Position numbers and translations under genes: made by a program | NCBI GenBank assembly: GCA_000934455.1 | Contig: KN883453.1 | Span: forward strand, 38,632-102,631 | Source of the DNA: Apostichopus parvimensis | Taxonomy: Eukaryota > Echinodermata > Holothuroidea > Aspidochirotida > Stichopodidae | Length of the DNA stretch: 64,000 nucleotides | Reading direction: 5' to 3' | Notes under the pieces: model-generated | The model's database searches: none | Told to the model about the DNA's origin: nothing | Seen by the model: the letters and a program-made list of their open reading frames with translations, nothing else | In this document: positions 53,118-63,830 of the stretch, piece after piece | How the letters are laid out: each line of letters starts with the position of its first letter | Position numbering within the stretch: position 1 is the stretch's first letter

Positions 53118-54095
53118 CGGGCGCCAAACGCAGCGCGAGATACCCAGATGCAACAGCCCGACCGAGTATTTCAAGGCTACTGTCACTATTCCTTTTCTGG
53201 ATCACCTGACAGAAATGAACGAGAGGTTCGTATTAAGTGTTCAATAGTGGTGTTTCACATATTGCCTCAGTTATTGCCTATAACGCTTTCTATAAGTCTT
53301 AATGCTTTTAACATGCAACAAATGCTCCCTTTTTTCTTTTTGCAGGTTTGCCCCATTACCACAAAAAAAAAAGAGCATTGGAAGCTTTCTTTCTTGTGCC
53401 ATCGATCTGTATTGAGGGCAACCACTCACTGACGCCATCTGACCTCAATTACTTTCATGACGACCTCCCATCCCCAAGAACCCAGCAACATGAAATGGAC
53501 ATTTCCCACATTTAAATTTTCGGAGACACGAATAAAATGAACCTGTCTGACGAATGAATCGATGCATTACATAATTTACTTCATAATGCAATATTCTTGT
53601 TTCGGCGTGGTATAAACATACGTTTCATTGCACCGAATAGGTCTACTGGAAAGAGCAGCGGATTGCCTTCAACCATCCAGCAAGCTCTGAAGGCAATATC
53701 AAAGCTGAAGATGACATTTCCGAACGTTATCACAGTGCTACACATAGCTGCAACACTACCGATAACGAGTTGCGAGTGAGCGTTCGTACAGCCCTCTTCG
53801 ACGACTGAAAACATTCAACAGGTCTGTCAGGTTCGTTGACTCGTAATGACATAAAACGTTTATGGACACTGTAGGGCATATGAAGATTGGTTTGTGAAGA
53901 TCACACTTCTTAATACACGGAATAAAAATACCAATATCCTCATCTTTCAGAACAACTATCGGAGAAGATAGACTGACTGGCCTTGCACTGATGGCTATCC
54001 ATCGTCACCATGACATCAACCTGGAGGCAGCCGCTGACGCGTTCGTCAACGTAAAGCCAAGGCGTTTGCAGTTCGCTACCTTTCTGTCAAACTAA

Positions 54096-54405
54096 TGACA
54101 GATAGAGAATCGAAGCCAGTGTGTAATAAACTATTTTGTCAGTGCTCTTTTGATCTTGAATACTCGTCAGCTCCGTTAACTCGATTATAATCGTAGTAAC
54201 ATTCGGGCCTACTGATTCAGCTACTTAGTTTGGCAGATGCAATTAGCTAAATTTAGCCGACAGCCTGGCAAGCCTACCGCACTCCACAGAGTCTCACCAA
54301 CCGTATGCACAACGAAGACGACAACGTGCGTTCTCATCCTTTCTATGATTCGTCATGAGTTGTTGCAGGAACAGCATGTTATGAAGCTAAGCTAGCAATC
54401 GTACT
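54096..54405. other. Non-coding flank
   Basis: No motif. Ends at the LINE fragment that begins at 54406. Confidence 0.4.
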
Positions 54406-54766
54406 TGGAGGAATAGATGCGATCTAGTTTTTAGAGGAAAGTTTGCCAGTTGGCAGGCAGTCCTGGAGGCGATGAAGTGTGACATTCGCCTTGAGGTTGA
54501 AGGCGATTTTCGCCGTTTATCTGGGGCTGCCTTTTCGGACGCTGGTGTGCTGGGGAAGGGTCTTTCGTTTCGCTGCGTGCTGGTCGTCCTTGTGGTTTTT
54601 TGAATGTTTCAATGGGTTGCTGGGGGTTTGTCTCTGCAGGTCGGTGGGCGTATTTACTCTTTTGGCTCGCTTGACTTGAGTTTTGGATTGTTAGAATGGG
54701 ATGGTTGAGTAGTGCCGTTTGGCCGTGACGTTTTGGATCCCGCAGGGCGGGTCAGGTAAAAAGCAC
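54406..54766 (+). mobile_element. LINE 3'-end copy with intact tail
   Basis: Starts at TTGGAGGAATAGATGCGAT, the same internal LINE point as the copy at 23741. It covers the ORF2 C-terminus (LEVEGDFRRLSGAAF-type text) and 3' UTR to the stem-loop and GGTAAAAAGCAC. About 361 bp. Flanks share only CGTAC, so a target duplication is uncertain. Confidence 0.8.
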
Positions 54767-55355
54767 GTACGTGATGCGCGCTTGTTATAAATAATTATTA
54801 CACTGCTAAATATCAAAGTTTATATTGTCCATCAGTTAAATTTCGTCAAATTAAAATCCAGACATTGGACAATAAACAATCTCCTACTGGAACTATTTTA
54901 ATAGAGCACCATGTTGTTTTTCTGATATAATATGTAAAAGATCGAACATGAAAAGAATAATTAAAACCGGAAACCAAATCTGCTGAAAATATGATATCAT
55001 ATATGTTAATGATGAAACTGGGAAAACATTGCACCAGATCGCATCTTAGGACCCTGAATTGTTCAAAAGTTCCTTACACCCCTCCCCCACATAAATTGCG
55101 AAATGTGGTCCCCCTTGCAAATTCATGGCTATGTCGGTTCTATATTCATAAGGTTCATTGTTCATAAGGGCAAGGGCGTAGGAACCGGGGGGCTGGGGGA
55201 GTGGGTGTTTGAAGTGTGCAATATTACACCAAATTGCATCTGAGGCCACCTGGAAATGGCCAAAAAATTTGTCTCCCTCCCCTTAGACCTCAGGCCGGCG
55301 GCGAATATTTTTTTTCAGAAACTGAACTGACACTGAAATTATTTCCTCGATTCTG

Positions 55356-55376
55356 ATTGGCTCTCAGCGAGCCAAT
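55356..55376. promoter_or_regulatory. Inverted pair of CCAAT boxes
   Basis: ATTGGCTC-tcagc-GAGCCAAT: two extended CCAAT boxes face each other across 5 bases, with perfect 8-bp arms. NF-Y binds CCAAT in vertebrate and invertebrate promoters. No gene start is visible nearby, so a regulatory role is only possible. Confidence 0.3.
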
Positions 55377-55733
55377 AGGTTTCCGTATAGGTTTCCGTAC
55401 GTATAGGTTATAAGGCTATATACAAAAAGTTAACAGGTAAAAAGACACAGACATATCGTCAAATGCCCTTTTTGTGTACACTCACTGGCTGGCACACACT
55501 CGCTCGCCGTCATAATGGCCACTGCATATTCGACTAGGCCTATCATGATTCATTGACTGAATACATTTTGAATTTATGATTATAAAACTAACAGTATCGC
55601 AACTCCGAATGCACACAATGAACTCGTACATATGTACATCGGCTACATATATACAATTACAAATACACTGTGTTTTATTGTGTCGTATACTATACACAGT
55701 ACAACAGGCTACATTACATGTGTTGTGTAGAGT

Positions 55734-55761
55734 AGAGACCCTATAGTACTATACGGTCTCT
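55734..55761. repeat. 28-bp near-perfect palindrome
   Basis: AGAGACC-C-TATAGTACTATA-C-GGTCTCT. 26 of 28 bases pair, the one mismatched pair being the two C residues. It could extrude as a cruciform or be the end structure of a foldback element. Confidence 0.6.
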
Positions 55762-57139
55762 AGTGTAGAGCGGAGTCAAGCGAGTAAACAAACGATCGAG
55801 GACTGCCTATAATGGGCGCAGAATATTGAACCTTTGTTTCCATTATGAATACCGCGACGTAGAATCACCTACAAAAGCAATGATCCACAGGAGATGGGAT
55901 GAGGTCGAGCATGATGTGTGCCTGGTGACAATCTTCAAAAAGATTATCCAAAAAATATTGGGAAATACATGGTCCTTCAGACAAAATTGCACATCTGGTT
56001 GGTAATTTTCAACCCGAGAAGTGCCGTTTCTGGTGATCTGGGGGGGGGGGGGGGGATGAAAACCAGGAATTTTCTGGTACGCTGCGGGCCATCCGATGGT
56101 GGCGCTCCGCTTAGATGGTAATTCGTGCCACACGGGTTACAAAGTCCTGCATACGGGCCTGCATATGTATACCAGGTGGACATAGTACTGTATTCAGTTC
56201 ATTCCTTCTATCAATGGTATATTGTTATCATGCATAGATTATAGCTAGAACAGTGGTCTATAGTTGGTGTGCTACATTCCTCCTATCAATGGTTCTAATG
56301 CATTGATGTTATGCAAATAGCTAGACAAGCAGTCTAGTTATGAAGACTGGATTAAGAAGTAAGGCAGAGCCTCCCAGACCCTCAGAGTGTGCACATGTAT
56401 TTTCTAATTTCTGTGTTTTGAGTTCCAATTCTGTCCGTTGTCAAGCCCTCGGAGTAGTCGGCAGGATGAGTATACCGTGTATCCATTGACACTGAATTTT
56501 GTTAAGGCATGGTTCATTTTGCTGTCACCATGGAGGACAAAACTAAACAAGATAGTGAGACAGAAGTATCCCCATCTAAAGTACATGTTTGCAGAGTACA
56601 TTAAGTAGCTATGTGAGAACTATTGCTTAAGATTAAAAGTTTCAAAACCAAGGAAGAGAGGGTGAGGCTCCACAGACTATACCAAATTTGTCTAATGTGA
56701 CTTAAAAATGTTCATCTAAAACGAGTGTTTACTCACCCATTGACAAGTACAGGTTGGAAGGCTTGTACCCCCCCCCCCCCCTCGGTGCTGAAGATGATTT
56801 AGAATGGTTATTTGTCCTCTTTTTGAGAGACTTTGTAATAGCCAAGAAATTCCGTCCAGGAGATGCTCTTTTTTTGTTCGAACCATACATTGTAAAAACA
56901 AACTGTTCGTTTCAGTAAACTTTACTTGTTTGAATTATATTGCTTTAACTTAGAATATGGACAAAATGTCCTTCTGGTAAATCCTGACTAGCGGAATGAA
57001 GTTAGTTTTCCTTTTTCACTTTACTTGTTCATGTCAAGTTTATAATAAATTAAATAATGAAAAAGACTTGCGGTAGGAATCTATGCAGTACAAAGGTCAT
57101 TTGATTACAGCCAAGATACTCGGCTGCTACCGAGTACAA

Positions 57140-58140
57140 ACTGTTATGGACATGCCTTACCTCTTGCATATTCATAACTACCATTAACTGATGACGTCAT
57201 CTCTACGTCATCGCCCTCGTAACAGTCCACGCTAGTATCGCGTCCGGATACCTGTCAGAGGTTTATACACCGTTGTTGGGGAACCATCGCCTCTCACCCC
57301 GTTCCAATAGCACGGTTCTTTGTTGTCTTGCCGTAACAATGCGTTACCTGTTTATTCCTATCATTACTACATTCTGTTCTGACTGACTCTATTTATCTTC
57401 ACTCCTAATACGGAATGGACTCCCTTTTCCATACCATATTTGACTTCCATCCAGTGAATTGAAGCGGATCCCTTTGTAACTATTACAACTGTCCTTGGAT
57501 GGACTTTTAATCATTTATTAATTCCGCTCCGCGCCTTTTCACGAAGTACTCTTTATCGCAGATCATCGCAAAGGCCCAGCTCTACGACACCATCGACTTT
57601 AGTTAACTGTATCTTTGTTAATCACTTATTTGTACCATTCACCTTTATTATCCATATTATTTGTAGAATATAGAAATATTATTATTAAAAATACCATTGG
57701 AGACTCTTTCTGCCGGATACGAATTATTTACATGTTGTTTCCGTAATTCCGAAATTGGGGGCTTATCCGAGAAATGAACAACTGTATATATCGATTTCTC
57801 TCGTTTTCGCTACTTACTTATTGCGAACATTTTCGGTCATTTTCTTTTCTAAATTGTTTCATTTTCCCAATACCGTTTCCAAGCTTCTTTGCATTAAGAT
57901 GGCGTTTGAGGTAAAAGAGTTTTGGAAATCAAGAAGTCACAATTAAAAGTTCTTTCTGAACATTTCGGTATTTCTGTGAAGGGTAATATGCTTAAACTTA
58001 AAATTCGCAATCTAATCTTGGAACACATGGTCGATGAGGAAATGTTGGAAGAATCATGTATTGAACAAACTAAGAAAGACGATGATTAAATATTCATTTT
58101 CATGTGAAATAGTTTCAATTAAGAAATTAGAATATAATTG
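57140..58140 (+). mobile_element. LTR-retrotransposon fossil: probable 5' LTR, primer site and gag start
   Basis: A 600-bp block starting near TGTTATGGACATGCC has LTR texture. It is followed near 57754 by TTGGGGGCTTATCCGAG, which resembles the primer-binding site complementary to the 3' end of tRNA-Pro (TGGGGGCTCGTCC). A short coding stretch after it (about 57900-58090) contains SQLKVLSEHFGIS and MLKLKIRNLILE. This is SAP-like text found at the start of some invertebrate gypsy-type Gag proteins. The rest of the element is missing. It is broken. Family probably Ty3/Gypsy, not certain. Confidence 0.5.
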
Positions 58141-58364
58141 ATCTTCAATTACTCGAAGTCAGCACTTCAAATGAACAGCCACACAAATTGCGCAATCACA
58201 GCGAATTCGATGTCACCGAGTATCTTCGACTCGTTCCTTCCTTCCATTCATTCCAAGCATTTTTCAATCATCTTCAGAAACTGGCGAACCAAATAAATTG
58301 CCCGTCAGATAAATGGACTTTACTTATTCAAACATGACTTACTGGTAAAGTCCAACAAATTTAT

Positions 58365-59783
58365 TCGTGGCAATGTCGACTTGTCGGCACAGGCCGATTT
58401 ATTGAGGGGAATCTCAAAAACTGTTCCCCACGATGTGAATGATATTTTTGGGGGGCGGAATAACCACTGTTGAGCTTTGGAAGGCGCTTTCGAAGATGAA
58501 GAATGGCAAGTCCCCGGGTTCGGTCGGGCTTCCGAGGGAGTTCAACCAAACCTTCTGGGCAATAATCGGACCCGACATCAGAGCCGTCTTCGAAGACGCC
58601 TTCCAAAACTGACTTTAAAACCAAAGTCAACGTCTGGGCATGATTACTTTGCTGCCCAAGTCTGGGGACCCCTTGGATCCTCATAACAAGCGTCCGATGA
58701 CCTTGTTAAATGTGGCCTTCAAGTTGCTGGCTAAGGCTTGTGCAACCGCCTTGCACTGATTATGCCGCATCTTGTGGGTGATCTCCAGACTTGTGCAGTC
58801 AAGGGTCATTGCATCCAGCAGAACTTGTGGTTGTTGCGCGACTTGACCGACTTTGTTATTGAGCGTGATCTGCCATGTGCATTGGTCTCTCTTGACCAGC
58901 AGAAGGCCTTTGACATGGTGGATCGCGGTTTTTTAATGAATGTATTGGAGAAGTTTAAGTTGCACCCAAATTTTCGTAAACGGATTTCTGTTTTGTATCA
59001 GGAAAGTTTCAGTTCTGTTATCGTAAATGGGTTTTGTTCAGAGGTTTTTAACGCAGAGAGGGGGGTGCGCCAGGGGTGCCCTCTGTCTCCATTACTTTAT
59101 GTTTTGTTTAGCGAGTCTCTCCCGTCTTTTGGAAAGGGACTCGAGACTTGTTCCATTCGTAGTGCCAGGGGGTGCCAAAGTGAAATGCGTTCAATATGCA
59201 GATGACGTTACGTGTGTTGTTTCGAGTCTGGGCTCCTTTCGTGCCTTCTCGCAGGATTTGTTGCTTTTTACGTGACCCGCCATGCGGGATACAAAACGTC
59301 ACGGCCAAACGGCACTACCGAACCATCCCATACTGACAAAACGAAACTCAGATCAAGCGAGCCAAAAAACATAAAGTTCAATCCGGAAAAGACAAAGGGC
59401 CTTCGCCTTGGTAGCTGGAGATACAGAGACTTACCATTCGGATCAGAATATCACAATTAATGGTATATGGTTCGGCTACGATGTACCTTGTGATGTCACC
59501 TGGAACGAGAGGGCTGAGGTATTTGAGAGCAGGCTCAAAACATTTGGCACCCGCTGGCTTTCGATCTTGGGGAAAGTCACCGTTATTAATCGTTTTGTTT
59601 CGCCCATCTTGTGGTACCCGGGCGCGGTGTATCCAATTCCGCGTCGCGTCCTGGTGCGGTTGGAGAGAGCGATATTTTCATTTATTTGGTCGGGTAGTGC
59701 AGAGCTTGTCAGAAGGGCAGTAATGTACCAAAAACTCAAGAAGGGGGGGGGGGGGGGGTTAGGGGTGGTTCATCTGGGAAGTA
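58365..59783 (+). mobile_element. LINE RT fragment (plus strand), both ends lost
   Basis: Carries the RT region from CGTGGCAATGTCGAC to GGTTCATCTGGGAAGTA. Protein text includes GMITLLPKSGDPLDPHNKR, LDQQKAFDMVDRGFL, RGVRQGCPLSPLLY and VQYADDVTCVV. Unlike the other two long copies it reads SPLLYVLFSESL, without the TAG after SPLL, so that stop is not ancestral. It is interrupted by an inverted LINE tail (59262-59373) and ends at a G-run (59743-59758) close to the junction with minus-strand ORF1 sequence. It has several frame changes. Confidence 0.82.
59262..59373 (-). mobile_element. LINE 3' tail inserted into the LINE RT, opposite strand
   Basis: 112 bp matching the family 3' end on the minus strand (TTTTTACGTGACCCGCCATG, then CACGGCCAAACGG, to GCGAGCCAAAAAACAT). 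It replaces roughly 28 bp of RT sequence instead of duplicating its target. Insertion with target deletion is known for LINEs but less common. Confidence 0.75.
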
Positions 59784-60600
59784 GCTACCGGTGAACCAGT
59801 ACAAGCGGCATCCTGCGCCGCATGCCACTCCGCTAGTACCATCTCCGCCGTTTTGTCCTGCTCTGCCTCAGTGGGCAGGCTGGCAGTCTCGGCAAGTTCG
59901 ATCAGGGGAGAGGTCGGACACGAAAGGGGGAACAAAGCCTCCACCGGGGCGCTAGTGTCGGACACTGGGGCGATGACAGGAGCATCAGGTGGTACGGTGT
60001 CAGAGGCCGGGACAGGGACCGCTTCAACCACGCCCGTAGCCGCTCTCGCGGCGTATGAGCGGTCTGGGCATAAACGGACGAGATGGCCCGTTTTCCCACA
60101 CGAGTTGCAAACGATATCCCCTTTACGGCCAGGGTATGCCCAACCTGTAAACAGCGGCTACACCGCTTGTTCGGGCACAACCTGGCCTCATGCCCTTCTA
60201 GCCCACACCTCCAACAAGTGCGAGGCTGGCCCGGGTATGCAATGTGGGCCCTGTGCCCGTTAGCCCACAAGGTAGAAGGGATATCGGACTTGTGTTCGAC
60301 TCTAACTCGTCTAGTCCCGGTCTTGACACCCTTACATGCAAGGAATTCCGGCTCCTCGTAGCCGGTCACAGGGAGATGGAGGACTGTCACCCACACCGAA
60401 CTGGCATACGGTGTGACCTTCAATCCCTCAACTCCCTCCAACACCTGGAGGTGAAACGAACATCAAAAACATTCATACCCCGGAGAGGTTTACGCTGAAG
60501 CGCGTCAACCTCTCCAGGGACCTTTAAACCAACTGAAAAAACTGCAAAACTGAAAAAAATTGTCCGGGGACGACCTTAACCTCCCCCGAAAAACTTTTTA
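59784..60600 (-). pseudogene. LINE ORF1 (lineage A) fragment, inverted against the RT fragment
   Basis: Minus-strand text VLEGVEGLKVTPY, HKSDIPSTLWANGHRAHIAY, knuckle CWRCGLEGHEARLC, CSRCLQVGH, and the acidic tail EQDKTAEMVLAEWHA. It begins at the 5' end of ORF1 (60600) and stops in the tail near TACCGGTGAACCAGT. The junction with the plus-strand RT at 59783 joins two inner points of LINE sequence in opposite orientation. It could come from LINE 5' inversion, recombination between copies, or an assembly join. Confidence 0.7.
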
Positions 60601-60603
60601 TGT

Positions 60604-61015
60604 ATGTATGTATGTAAACTCTATGGCTCACAAACACCTAACTCTGTCAACAATCTGAGACATATACTGTTTGCAAAGAAAACTGCAAAGAGTGGGTCAC
60701 TGCCACCTAACTTGGACTCTACATTGCAAAAGGGCGAACTACCAATCATATATATGTCGAAATGCATTGATAGCAAATCCAATCATCGACAGCCTTGAAT
60801 GGGCGACCCTTCCACCAGCACCTCAGGCTATACTAGAACTAATGAGTTGTGGGTGCAGGAAAAGCTGTGCATCAAATGTGTGCCAATACAGGAACAATCA
60901 TCTAAGATGTACGGATGCATGCAAGTATACTTTGTGTGAAAATGTCCATGAAGACAATGACAACAGTGAGGATGAATCAGAAGAAGATAGTGAGGATGAG
61001 GACGATATAGATTAA
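60604..61015 (+). pseudogene. CXC-domain gene fragment, second family member
   Basis: The plus frame first reads VCKLYGSQTPNSVNNLRHIL, LFAKKTAKSGSLPPNLDSTL (60610-60725), then after a frame change KRANYQSYICRNALIANPI, LPPAPQAILELMSCGCRKSC, ASNVCQYRNNHLRCTDAC and an acidic tail (EDESEEDSEDEDDID). I recall this order (LYG...SVND, SLPP, KRANYQ, LPPAP..LELISCGC) as the C-terminal end of the same broad multicopy family as 11.2-14.1 kb, here a different subfamily. The tail is about 110 residues. The CXC motif could bind DNA. The nuclease part is missing because the LINE mosaic abuts at 60600. Confidence 0.65.
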
Positions 61016-61944
61016 TTGGTCACGGAGGATATGTACATGTAAGTATATGACCCCAGCCTCACTTGGTCCTTATCAAGGTGGAAGCGTGGCGGTTCAGTGT
61101 CCAGTCTCCAATCCGGATGATCACAAGTTTGGCTCCTCCAGGTGTGTTAAAACACAGCTGCGTGTGCAGTAGTATGACAAATCTGTCATATTTTTTCTCG
61201 GAGCAAATAAGCCAGTTCACGGTTAATATTGTGCAATCAGGTCAAAAGGTTACGAGGGTACACCTGGCTACATCTGTACCCATAGCTTATGCTAAACAGT
61301 ATACAATGTTGATTTACCTTTTTAATGCACATTTTGCTCTCATTTTGGCAATACCTTCAAAAATTTACAAAGAAGTTTAAATCGCCAACGTAAGAAGAAT
61401 TAAAGATACAGAGCATCGAAAGAACAAAGTTTTTTGGATGAAAAGTAAGCTCTTAATTAGCAGTCTTAACGAAACTTGTAGTATGATCCTACATGATTAG
61501 CTAATTTACATAATTCAAATAGCAATATATGCTACCATTATATTCACATACATGTGGTAATTCATTGTGCCCGTTGCATGAAAACGTAGGTTATCATAAT
61601 CGTACATTTTGTGATGTAGCTATATATGCATACTTTACTAATTTGCATATTTCAAATAATTACATGCCTACATAGCATATAATTACTGTAAGTCATACAT
61701 ATGTTAATCATACTTCCCAGCCCTAAAAATGTCAATTTTCACTTTTACAATTGATATGATGGGATACATAAACTAAATTCCATTTATCCACAATAGTTGC
61801 TTGCTAATTTGCATGTTATGCAAATTTAAGCATTCTTGCATATTTGGAAATGTGCTTTTACGCGTATGAGTGTCAAGGGTACATTTTCATAACTCTTATG
61901 ATTGCAATAACATCTATTTGAATTTAAAACATTCCTGAACAAAT
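61016..61944. other. Non-coding 3' flank of the CXC fragment
   Basis: AT-rich with repeated AATTTGCATA-type words. A 105-codon frame at 61063-61380 has no motif and is probably 3' UTR or element tail. Confidence 0.4.
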
Positions 61945-62110
61945 GTGCTTTTTATGTGACCCGCCATGCGGGGTACAAAACGTCACGGCCAAACGGCACT
62001 ACCGAACCATCCCATTCTTACAAACGAAACTCAGGCCAAGCGAGCCAATAAAGTACATAGGCCCACCGACCTGCAGAGACAAAACGCCCAACCAAACAAC
62101 GCCAGAACAA
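61945..62110 (-). mobile_element. LINE 3' fragment with perfect 13-bp target duplication
   Basis: About 150 bp of LINE 3' UTR (61950-62094) on the minus strand, ending in the stem-loop and TAAAAAGCAC. GAACAAATGTGCT occurs directly at its left edge (61937-61949) and again at the right (62105-62117), after about 10 bp of filler (AACAACGCCA). This is the clearest insertion of the family in the window and shows a 5'-truncated, target-primed event. Confidence 0.85.
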
Positions 62111-62117
62111 ATGTGCT

Positions 62118-62787
62118 ACTTTGACTTAGTTAACAGTATAATATTTAATTTATGCACATAAATTACGAATGTATTCATACTTGATTTACTTGTAAATTAA
62201 CACCTCTCAGACTGGAAAACATACAGATTTATATTGCTCAGGGATGTATTTACCAAACCCTATGCAAACAAGGCTGCCAGGGGGTGCAACGGAACCCATT
62301 TTCTAGGCCTCTTTTTGGTACTCAGCCGATGGACTATATACATTTTTTCCTGTAGATGCGGGAACGTTAAATAGGCCACAAAACTTCGGTAAGAATTACT
62401 GTCTAGTGGATATGATTTGTCATTTATGTAGTTAAGTAAGTTATTCAAGTTGCGTTTACGGTTGCACTGCTAACCATTTAAGATTAGTTCCATTACATTG
62501 CACTGTTGTATGTTTGTAGGCATGCCGTCTAGGCTATGTTCGTTACCTAGCTTGTACTTAATTGTGTATAAGATCTTAACCCCTCCCGGAGCGTTCGTGA
62601 GCTCTTGTCCTGTAGTTCATTTCTCATGTTGTATTTTACATTACGTGAGGATGTATCGCTTTACTTGAAGCAACTTTTGTATTTGTCACAATAATGTGAT
62701 TGTTTCTGGTCCGTTGTGGTATCGTCCATCGATCTTTTTCTTGTATTTATTATTTTGTCTTAATTTGTTCTCGTTTGCAGTGAATCA
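62118..62787. other. Non-coding stretch
   Basis: AT-rich. No motif-bearing frames or repeats recognised. Confidence 0.45.
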
Positions 62788-63113
62788 GTACCAAAAACTG
62801 GAGAAGGGGGGCTAGGGGTGGTTCATCTGGGAAGTAAATTAACCTTTTTTGTTATTTAAGCAATTGTTTGTAGCGGTAACTGACCCAGGGTTGCCTTGTT
62901 CATATTTTGTACGTTTTTGGGGCGGGTTGCACTTGCGTCGATGGGTTCCGGCGCTGTTTAGCAACAGAGAACCGCATAGTAGTACACCAAGCAGAGTGGT
63001 GCGTGTCTTTTGCACCGTTCTCATTGAGTTACCCCCTGTTGACCTGTCACAGCCGGCCCTCGTTCACAGTTCCTTGCGGGATAGGGCCTTGAATGCAATT
63101 TTTGTACAGGGAC
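62788..63113 (+). mobile_element. LINE ORF2 C-terminal fragment, cut by an LTR element
   Basis: Encodes YQKLEKGGLGVVHLGS, SYFVRFWGGLHLRRWVPAL, LIELPPVDLSQPALVHSSL and DRALNAIFVQG, matching ORF2 of the long copies. It ends abruptly at GTACAGGGAC, where the LTR of the next element starts. Its 5' end has no LINE context. Confidence 0.8.
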
Positions 63114-63830
63114 TGTAACGTATTTGGTATTCCAGATGAGAACAATGAAACGAATGGTTTTACGTGCAACGTGGTTTATTTTATCGGCTGAACTCGAGGG
63201 TGCATCCTGATATTACGGGATGCTACACTCCTCCTTCCTTATCAATACGTCTGTTTTTGTCTTCATCACTCACCTTTTTTTTTAATAGGAAAACAACAAA
63301 AACAACTGAACAATATTTACAAATCCAAGATCTGTCTTGGCTTAATCACTCTACTGGAACGGCGTAGTGCAATGGGTCTGTTTGGAGTGGGGTAAGGGTT
63401 TATAGGAAGAACCTCTGAAATGGAGGTATTAGTCTGCTGTGGACTATTTTCTCTTGTTTGTGAAGTAGCCGAAGAAATTGCATTTGACAACATTCCACGA
63501 GGAGTGGTTACCACACTTGGAACATGCACAAGGTCGTTCTCAGCTTCAGGTTGATTGAATACACTCTTGTTTAATGGTAACATCTGATCAATGTGTCTGT
63601 ATCGCATTTTACCTGATCCTTGTATGTGTACCAAATAAGTATGGGATCCGCATATCTTGACAATTTTACCAGGTAGCCTTTGACCTTCTGATTTTGGTGG
63701 TTTTTGACTCTAACAAATGCACCTCATCAATGAGTGAATAAACATGGCTACCAGCACAACGTGCACGATCATCGTGTAGTGTTCTATTTTGCTTCTCAAA
63801 CAACCAATTCAGCCAACTCTAACATGGTGT
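63114..63830 (-). mobile_element. LTR-retrotransposon fossil with a 114-bp LTR
   Basis: On the minus strand a 114-bp LTR (63227-63114) starts TGTAGCATCCCG and ends ACGTTACA. It is preceded by a purine-rich tract (AAGGAAGGAGGAG). Upstream lies the end of pol, with integrase C-terminal text (PGKIVKICGSHTYLVHIQGS, MRYRHIDQM) and RRSSRVIKP, as in Ty3/Gypsy elements. It inserted into the LINE fragment, so it is younger than that LINE copy. The other end is not seen inside the window. It is broken in the part visible. A TGGTGTCAGAAC word at 63826, plus strand, resembles a primer site of another element, with low confidence. Confidence 0.65.

Larger units (their letters stand above)
52040..54095 (+). 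pseudogene. hAT-type transposase relic, split by an insertion
   Basis: Plus-strand pieces match the ZMYM/52-kDa-repressor-like branch of hAT transposases: KLKLMYRTRWVERHEAFETH (52205-52265), FSYIVTLTQLTTSVMGYLKQ with LSVGLQARSLDK (52455-52560), and after an interruption IGRQTQREIPRC, SPTEYFKATVTIPFLDHLTE and MNERF (53115-53230). The C-terminal dimerisation part is FPNVITVLHIAATLPITSCE (53718-53777), and DRLTGLALMAIHRHHDINLE with NVKPRR follows (53965-54070). The order and spacing fit one element read through about 2 kb, with the middle replaced by the 52615-53117 insertion. Many stops and shifts; inactive. Terminal repeats not found. Confidence 0.75.
54767..57139. other. Long gene-free stretch
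   Basis: No frame above 107 codons and none with a motif. It contains the inverted CCAAT pair (55356-55376), a 28-bp palindrome (55734-55761), a 15-bp G-run (56041-56055) and a 14-bp C-run (56768-56781). Confidence 0.5.

Noticed and set aside
61063-61380. 105-codon plus frame after the CXC fragment
   Set aside because: Out of phase with the CXC stop, no motif, AT-rich. Probably 3' UTR.
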